Shown piece by piece: positions 5,862 to 9,863 of a DNA stretch of 9,863 nucleotides. Numbering within the stretch: the first letter of the stretch is position 1; each line of letters opens with the position of its first letter. The translations under genes and the position numbers were made by a program. The notes beneath the pieces are model-generated. The model searched no databases. It was not told where the DNA came from and saw only the letters and a program-made list of their open reading frames with translations. The DNA comes from Gammaproteobacteria bacterium (GTDB lineage Bacteria; Pseudomonadota; Gammaproteobacteria; Thiohalobacterales; Thiohalobacteraceae): NCBI GenBank assembly GCA_016214925.1, contig JACRMO010000211.1, positions 1 through 9,863 of the forward strand, given 5' to 3'.

Positions 5862-5881
5862 AAATAAATCTGTCCCCATTT
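5862..5881 (-). repeat. GGGGACAGATT repeat, left copy
   Basis: On the minus strand it reads AAATGGGGACAGATTTATTT. The 11-base core GGGGACAGATT occurs again in the same orientation at 6857-6867. The two copies bracket the PEP-CTERM-type gene and the severed tail upstream of it. I remember GGGGACAGATTTATTT as a frequent intergenic sequence in gammaproteobacteria, but cannot verify this. Confidence 0.5.
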
Positions 5882-5890
5882 CTCGGCTTG

Positions 5891-6715
5891 TTATTGCTTA
5901 CTGGGCTGGCTTCTTGCGCGAGACCCGATCAAGCCAATGAGACCAGAGCCGAACAACCATGCTGCCGAAGGCACCGGCACAGCAGACGTGCCGACATCGC
6001 CGGAGTGAACAGCCCAGGCGTAGTAGATATCCGACCTGTCGCTACGGTCCTGCACACCACTATCGAAACCAAAGAACCACGCATAGAAGCTACTCGGCAC
6101 AAGCCCCTTGGACGACCAATAGTAGCCGGACTGGATATTGGTAAACGGGCCGGTGTTGGTCAGCCCCCAACCTGCCTGTGGACCACTGCAACTAGAGACA
6201 GTCGAAGTGGTTGGGTTGCAGTAACTCATATCGCCTAGAGTGTTATAAAACATATGAGCCATCTCACTGGCAGTGCTACCAGCGTATAGTGTGCCGGGGG
6301 CACTAATGTTGTGGCCACGATCTTCGGTTCCGATGACAGAAATATTTTCATCATCTGAAGTGTCCCCATCGACAGGGCCAATTGTAGGCAGCCGCCAGCC
6401 AGTGATGCCGCTACCATAGGGATTCAGATTCGCAGCCCATGCGTTAGCGCTTGTCCACATCATATGTCCATCGCTATAGCCATCAACCATATCATTGCTT
6501 GACCCTACGCCAGCATTGGCATCCGCCAGCCAAGTGATGTTAAGCACAGTGTCGTAATACGCCTCGAATGTGGCCAGATCGCCGTCGAGGTCACGCCCTT
6601 GCAGCGTAGTCTCCCAGGTGCCTTGGCCGCTGACAGCGACAGCTGAAGCGACATTGGGAACAGCGACCACCGCACACAGCGACAAGGCCACAATCAGTTT
6701 GCGTTGAGTATTCAT
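5891..6715 (-). CDS. Exported DUF1566-like (Lcl C-terminal domain) protein with PEP-CTERM/VPxPA sorting tail
   Basis: The 274-residue protein starts with a Sec signal peptide (MNTQRKLIVALSLCAVVAVP, then NVASA, cleaved before VAVSG). Its central domain carries TWLADANA (61-68), MMWTSANAWAANLNPYGSG, GWRLPTI (106-112), ASEMAHMFYNTLG, GYYWSS (197-202) and YYAWAVHSGD, patterns of the DUF1566/Lcl C-terminal domain seen in surface proteins. It ends with VPVPSAAWLFGSGLIGLIG and a basic RARSQPSKQ, the tripartite tail recognised by exosortase in bacteria that make exopolysaccharide. The protein is therefore probably displayed on or released from the cell surface; its function is unknown. I chose the ATG at 6713-6715, not the ATG 30 codons upstream. 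GGAGGG lies seven bases before it, the signal peptide begins there, and the upstream codons cover the tail of another gene. No exosortase gene is in view. Confidence 0.9.
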   Translation of the reverse strand: MNTQRKLIVALSLCAVVAVPNVASAVAVSGQGTWETTLQGRDLDGDLATFEAYYDTVLNITWLADANAGVGSSNDMVDGYSDGHMMWTSANAWAANLNPYGSGITGWRLPTIGPVDGDTSDDENISVIGTEDRGHNISAPGTLYAGSTASEMAHMFYNTLGDMSYCNPTTSTVSSCSGPQAGWGLTNTGPFTNIQSGYYWSSKGLVPSSFYAWFFGFDSGVQDRSDRSDIYYAWAVHSGDVGTSAVPVPSAAWLFGSGLIGLIGSRARSQPSKQ

Positions 6716-6741
6716 TTGGCATCCCTCCGGTTTGTTGTTCT

Positions 6742-6837
6742 CTACTTTACTAAGTTCATACGTGAGACTCCGAGCAGTCCAAGCAGACCGGAGCCCAGCA
6801 ACCAAACGCTGGCTGGCACAGATACAGTAGTAGAAAT
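6742..6837 (-). pseudogene. Severed C-terminal sorting tail of a second PEP-CTERM-type protein
   Basis: On the minus strand this reads ISTTVSVPASVWLLGSGLLG, then LLGVSRMNLVK and TAG at 6744-6742. Its VPASVWLLGSGLLGLLGVSR is the same kind of sorting tail as the intact gene downstream (VPVPSAAWLFGSGLIGLIGSR) but differs at many positions, so it belonged to a separate protein. The frame is closed upstream by TAA just outside the range, and no domain precedes it. The break lies near 6838-6870, at the right-hand GGGGACAGATT repeat. The intact gene starts only 26 bases after the remnant's stop, so two such genes probably once stood in tandem. Confidence 0.8.
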
Positions 6838-6850
6838 TTATGGAATTTAT

Positions 6851-6870
6851 GGGGACAATCTGTCCCCGTT
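6851..6870. repeat. GGGGACAGATT repeat, right copy, forming a small palindrome
   Basis: GGGGACA (6851-6857) and TGTCCCC (6861-6867) form a 7-bp inverted repeat around ATC. On the minus strand the sequence shares GGGGACAGATT with the copy near 5867-5877. It lies between the 3' end of the lipoprotein gene and the severed sorting tail, where the older tail-bearing gene was cut. It might also act as a weak minus-strand terminator, though no T-run follows. Confidence 0.5.
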
Positions 6871-6903
6871 TAGCTCATCAGACTAAAATGCTTTACGGAG
6901 AAA

Positions 6904-7287
6904 TTACAGCGCCTTTTTCCTTAGCACTGAAATACATTTAGCCTCAATATTTTTGCTATTAACTTTGCTATTCCCACCAGACAGATTAGACATAGAGCTA
7001 TCTAATTTCATGAATGTTTCAGACAGTTGTAATCCGCTAACTATACTTTCCGCACTTTCATCTAACTGCGCAAACTTCACGAAGCCATCTATTGCATCAG
7101 TTTGTGAGGAACTGCTAGCTGAGTTTGCATAAAGGTAGCAGGCGTTATTTATTTCCGTTACTAATTCATCTCTGGTTGGTTTTTTACTTTCTTCTGGCGC
7201 GGGGGGTGTATTCTGTCCACATGCCGTCAAACCAACGACAATAACGAAGCTACTTGCAATGGAACAGATGATTCTGAAGTTAGTCAT
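6904..7287 (-). CDS. Small lipoprotein of unknown function
   Basis: The 127-residue product has a lipoprotein signal: MTNFRIICSIASSFVIVVGL followed by TAC, with the lipidated cysteine at residue 23 in the lipobox LTAC and GQN after it. A polar linker rich in Pro, Glu and Lys (NTPPAPEESKKPTRDEL) leads into a mostly helical domain with two cysteines (NNACYLY and EAKCISVL). I do not recognise the family. GGAGGT stands eight bases before the ATG, so translation should be efficient. The gene is much more AT-rich than the transporter genes and uses AT-ending codons, which points to recent acquisition. The next gene upstream on the same strand ends 145 bases away. Confidence 0.8.
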   Translation of the reverse strand: MTNFRIICSIASSFVIVVGLTACGQNTPPAPEESKKPTRDELVTEINNACYLYANSASSSSQTDAIDGFVKFAQLDESAESIVSGLQLSETFMKLDSSMSNLSGGNSKVNSKNIEAKCISVLRKKAL

Positions 7288-7432
7288 TTCGATTCACCTC
7301 CAGGATGGTGTTTACTTCAATTTGTTTTTTATGGTTTTGAAAAGCTCAAGAACAAAGGTTTCTCTTCTTTGATTTTTACAGTCCCCATAAGCGCGTGGTT
7401 CTTTGAATCCGGCCATAACGACCAAGTTAGGT

Positions 7433-7900
7433 TTATATTTTCCCACTTTTCACCCTTATCCATTCTTCTTTAAGAATAGCCTGCGCTGTTTCTGTAATTT
7501 TTCTTGCAAGCGGGCCAAACTCAAGGAGATTAGAAGTCCCATGTTCTGTTTTATCAAGAAGATCTCTAATAAGATCCATCAATTTATTGTGCAATTTCTC
7601 ATTCGGGTTGAGCATTAATGTAAGTTTGCGCTCAATAGATAGCATCTTTTTATACGTTTCTTTATCCAGTTCATTTTCGTTTAGAAGCCCATTTTCGTTA
7701 ACTACAGCAATCATTTGAGCTGTGCTCAAAAAATCGGTTATAAGGTTGCGAAGTTCATCTATCCATGTTTGCCTGATTGGCGCAACAATCTGCCGCCTTG
7801 CAATCCAGGCAGAAAGAATCGGGCCCAGAAAGACGGCTACAAAAGCCACCAATACAGCGAGGAACGGTGAGATTTCCTTTAGTGTTTCTACTGATGGCAC
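7433..7900 (-). CDS. Single-helix membrane protein with helical cytoplasmic domain, unknown function
   Basis: The product has 155 residues and a GTG start at 7900-7898, supported by AGGAGAG six bases upstream. A short N terminus precedes one membrane helix at about residues 13-33 (FLAVLVAFVAVFLGPILSAW), then a positively charged stretch (IARRQIVAPIRQ), which suggests that the remainder is cytoplasmic. The soluble part contains TWIDELRNLITDFLSTAQMI and a long, highly charged helical region that could form a coiled coil (ETYKKMLSIERKLTLMLNPN). Small membrane proteins with a helix followed by RQxWIxxLRxxI recur in bacterial accessory regions, mostly without known function. It is AT-rich like the lipoprotein gene; the two may have arrived together, but the gap between them does not prove co-transcription. 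Confidence 0.8.
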   Translation of the reverse strand: MPSVETLKEISPFLAVLVAFVAVFLGPILSAWIARRQIVAPIRQTWIDELRNLITDFLSTAQMIAVVNENGLLNENELDKETYKKMLSIERKLTLMLNPNEKLHNKLMDLIRDLLDKTEHGTSNLLEFGPLARKITETAQAILKEEWIRVKSGKI

Positions 7901-7944
7901 TTAACTCTCCTGTAAACCGAGCTAGAGTTAGAAGTCCCAGTAAG

Positions 7945-7959
7945 TCCTTTTGAAAAGGA
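7945..7959. repeat. Short hairpin upstream of the membrane protein gene
   Basis: TCCTTT (7945-7950) pairs with AAAGGA (7954-7959) around three bases, followed by GCTTTT on the + strand. An outer imperfect pairing of TCCCA with TGGGA extends it. It might be a weak terminator or an operator for the minus-strand gene. Confidence 0.3.
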
Positions 7960-8349
7960 GCTTTTGGGATCCAATATCCATGGCTCTATTTGTATCAGGT
8001 AGCTAATATCCTTTATTGGACCTGTTGCCGTAAAGGCTTATCCGCAATAACACCCCAGAGCGTACCAAGCTCGCATTATTCATAGGGACCACCGTTCGTT
8101 GGGTGGCTTGTGTACGTCACGCTGCCCGTAGTTCTGCACACCCTCTGTGCACACAGAATGATCGCCCCTCCTTTCTGCACCAACTGAACTCGCCGTTCCC
8201 CGCCTGCCCACGCATCCACACCAATAACCCCCTGTAATTCCACACCTAAGCCAATCTGGCACACCCATTGCTCTGCCTCACCTGTCCCGAGGCATCGCAG
8301 TGCGCGCCTCGCTGGAGGCGCGGCAGCAGGTGCGGCTCCGGACGAATTG

Positions 8350-8371
8350 ATCCGCACAGGGTTGTGCGGAT
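8350..8371 (+). promoter_or_regulatory. 9-bp perfect hairpin in the region before fmdA
   Basis: ATCCGCACA (8350-8358) and TGTGCGGAT (8363-8371) form a perfect stem with the loop GGGT, 176 bases before the fmdA start. It could be an operator dyad or part of a structured leader; no transcription start can be seen. Confidence 0.4.
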
Positions 8372-8547
8372 GAACACTCCCCACGACATTCATTCCGAAT
8401 TCGACTGCGCTCGCCGTGTGCGGGCCGATGGCTGCCGCTTCTGCGGTGGCGGCGAGGGGCGTGTGTCTGTTTGGTGGGTGTCGGTCGATGGGGAATGAAT
8501 TCGGGGGCTGTGTCCATTGGTTTCAATCATCCATGTGGAGAACCGTT

Positions 8548-9774
8548 ATGCTCGAAACACTCATTAAAGTCGATCTGAACAAGTCGCCGGAGGAGCAGTC
8601 CGACGTCCTGCACAACCGCTGGCATCCCGATATTCCGCTGGTGGCGATGGTCAAGCCCGGCGCTGAGTTTCGGGTGGAATGCATCGACTGGACCGGCGGT
8701 CAGATCGAGAACGACGACAGCGCCAACGATATCCGCGATGTCGATCTGACCAAGGTGCATTACTTGAGCGGGCCGATCGGTGTGGAGGGCGCGGAGCCGG
8801 GCGATCTGCTGGTCGTGGATATTCTCGATGTCGGCACGCTGGCCGAATCGCAATGGGGTTTCACCGGGCTGTTCGCCAAAGAGAACGGCGGCGGTTTTCT
8901 CACCGAACATTATCCCGAGGCGCGCAAGGCGTGCTGGGATTTCAGCGGTATCTACGCCAGCTCGCGGCATATTCCCAATGTCAGTTTTCCGGGCATCATG
9001 CATCCCGGTCTGATCGGCTGTCTGCCATCCAAGGAACTGCTCGCCGAATGGAACACGCGCGAGGCCGCGCTGGTGGTGACCGATCCGGATCGCGTGCCAC
9101 CGTTGGCCGCGTTGCCGTATGCGCCGACTGCGGTGATGGGTCAGATGAAGGGTGCCGCCGCCGAGGCCGCCGCGAAAGAGGGTGCGCGCACCGTGCCGCC
9201 GCGTGAGCATGGCGGCAACTGCGACATCAAGGATCTCACCAAGGGTTCGCGCGTGTACTTTCCGGTGTATGTGAAAGGCGCCGGCTTGTCGATGGGCGAT
9301 ATCCACTTCTCGCAGGGCGACGGTGAGATCACCTTCTGCGGCGCCATCGAGATGGCCGGCTATCTGGATATTCGCGTGAACCTGATCAAAGGCGGCGTGA
9401 AGAAATACGGCGTCACCAATCCGATCTTCAAGCCGAGCAATTTGAGTCCGAAGTTCGACGACTATCTGATCTTCGAAGGCATCTCGGTCGACGAGGACGG
9501 CAAGCAGTGTTACCTGGATGCGCATGTCGCTTACCGTCGCGCCTGTCTGAACGCCATCGAGTACATGAAGAAGTTCGGCTACACCGGCGAACAGGCCTAC
9601 GCGATTCTCGGCGCCGCGCCGGTGCAGGGACACATCAGCGGCATCGTCGATATCCCCAACGCCTGCGCCACGCTATGGCTGCCGACCGGCATCTTCGACT
9701 TCGATATCCGGCCGAATGCCGATGGTCCGGTGATTGCCGTGAAGGGTGGCAAGGATCTGGCTGTAGTCAGTTAG
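8548..9774 (+). CDS. fmdA: Formamidase FmdA (acetamidase/formamidase family)
   Basis: FmdA hydrolyses formamide to formate and ammonia in the cytoplasm, and family members may also accept other small amides. The 408-residue product is full length for the family. It opens with METLIKVDLNKSP-like sequence and carries CIDWTGGQIENDDSAND (45-61), SGPIGVEGAEPGDLLVVDI (74-92), FPGIMHPGLIGCLPS (147-161), PPREHGGNCDIKDL (217-230) and LSMGDIHFSQGDGEITFCGA (247-266), followed by IEM, the conserved core with the acidic and histidine residues of the active region. The start at 8548 has GGAG seven bases upstream; an alternative ATG at 8533 would add only five residues. The gene ends in two successive TAG codons. 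It has the same strand and codon style as the urt genes, so it probably belonged next to them before the accessory stretch came between. Confidence 0.95.
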   Translation: MLETLIKVDLNKSPEEQSDVLHNRWHPDIPLVAMVKPGAEFRVECIDWTGGQIENDDSANDIRDVDLTKVHYLSGPIGVEGAEPGDLLVVDILDVGTLAESQWGFTGLFAKENGGGFLTEHYPEARKACWDFSGIYASSRHIPNVSFPGIMHPGLIGCLPSKELLAEWNTREAALVVTDPDRVPPLAALPYAPTAVMGQMKGAAAEAAAKEGARTVPPREHGGNCDIKDLTKGSRVYFPVYVKGAGLSMGDIHFSQGDGEITFCGAIEMAGYLDIRVNLIKGGVKKYGVTNPIFKPSNLSPKFDDYLIFEGISVDEDGKQCYLDAHVAYRRACLNAIEYMKKFGYTGEQAYAILGAAPVQGHISGIVDIPNACATLWLPTGIFDFDIRPNADGPVIAVKGGKDLAVVS

Positions 9775-9788
9775 TAGATCATGATATG

Positions 9789-9859
9789 CACACCGAAGTA
9801 CGCGAAGAACGCAATGCCATGAATAGTATTTTCTCGCGTTCTTTGCGTACTTCGGTGTG
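9789..9859. repeat. Long near-perfect palindrome after fmdA
   Basis: CACACCGAAGTACGCGAAGA and on to 9812 is complementary to 9836-9859 over 24 bases with a single mismatch (G.U in RNA), around a 23-base loop. It lies 14 bases after the fmdA stop. No T-run follows within the window. It could act as a bidirectional terminator or mRNA-stabilising structure. The CGAAGTACGCGAAGAACGC wording resembles dispersed intergenic palindromes (CGAAGxACxCGAAG) that I remember from several proteobacterial genomes. Confidence 0.6.
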
Positions 9860-9863
9860 AATT

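Larger units (their letters stand above)
7912..8547. other. 636-base stretch without a convincing gene
   Basis: The left part should hold the promoter of the minus-strand membrane protein gene, though I cannot point to clear -35/-10 boxes. It contains a small hairpin at 7945-7959 and, on the right, hairpins at 8350-8371 and 8410-8456 before fmdA. Other symmetry: TCTGTG-CA-CACAGA (8144-8157), and ATTCATTCC (8388-8396) complementary to GGAATGAAT (8492-8500). A 105-codon minus-strand frame (8393-8076) is open but has no ribosome site and no protein character I recognise. Composition changes from AT-rich to GC-rich near 8100, which suggests a junction there. Confidence 0.5.

Noticed and set aside
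5891..6715. Target protein of a diversity-generating retroelement
   Set aside because: No reverse transcriptase or template repeat is present in the window, and the protein shows no adenine-specific variable repeat.
6716..6805. 30-residue N-terminal extension of the PEP-CTERM protein
   Set aside because: The extension overlaps the severed tail of another gene in a different frame, while the ATG at 6715 has GGAGGG and starts the signal peptide.
8076..8393. 105-codon minus-strand frame before fmdA
   Set aside because: No ribosome site, Ala/Arg-rich start and no recognisable domain; retained only as an open frame in an unexplained stretch.

Overview
The window looks like chromosomal DNA of a free-living gammaproteobacterium (class assigned from general protein character only). 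The transport and amidase genes are GC-rich, the dispersed intergenic repeats are of kinds I associate with environmental proteobacteria, and one protein carries a C-terminal VPxPA/PEP-CTERM sorting tail, which implies an exosortase elsewhere in the genome. No RNA gene, CRISPR array, intact transposase or integrase was found.

Left part (1-4872, + strand): an operon for a urea/short-chain amide ABC importer. It holds the 3' end of the binding-protein gene (urtA type), then urtB and urtC (permeases), urtD and urtE (ATPases). The urtA-urtB gap holds three stem-loops in a row. urtC is interrupted by an in-frame TAG immediately followed by an ATG in the same frame, so the second permease is either broken or made as two pieces. 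A dispersed inverted repeat sits between urtD and urtE.

Middle part (4873-8547): a 3.7 kb accessory patchwork, partly AT-rich. In order: a TAGGGTGGGTT-type repeat; a 42-base remnant of the 3' end of a second, diverged urtE; a hairpin; three TTGTCAA motifs spaced exactly 22 bp apart; a decayed toxin-antitoxin pair (frameshifted antitoxin, truncated toxin). Then, on the minus strand: a small unknown protein, an exported DUF1566-like protein with a PEP-CTERM-type tail, the severed tail of a second such protein, a small lipoprotein and a one-helix membrane protein. About 640 bases without a convincing gene follow.

Right part (8548-9863, + strand): fmdA, a complete formamidase, followed by a long near-perfect palindrome.

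How the genes fit together: the importer brings in urea or small amides, and the formamidase converts formamide to formate and ammonia, which suggests a nitrogen-scavenging locus. From what I know of Methylophilus fmd genes and similar loci, transporter and formamidase genes are commonly neighbours. Here they appear to have been separated by insertions, and the duplicated urtE tail lies at the left edge of the inserted stretch. The main points of interest are the urtC nonsense codon, the two severed gene tails, and the 22-bp periodic motif that may be the end of a lost mobile element.
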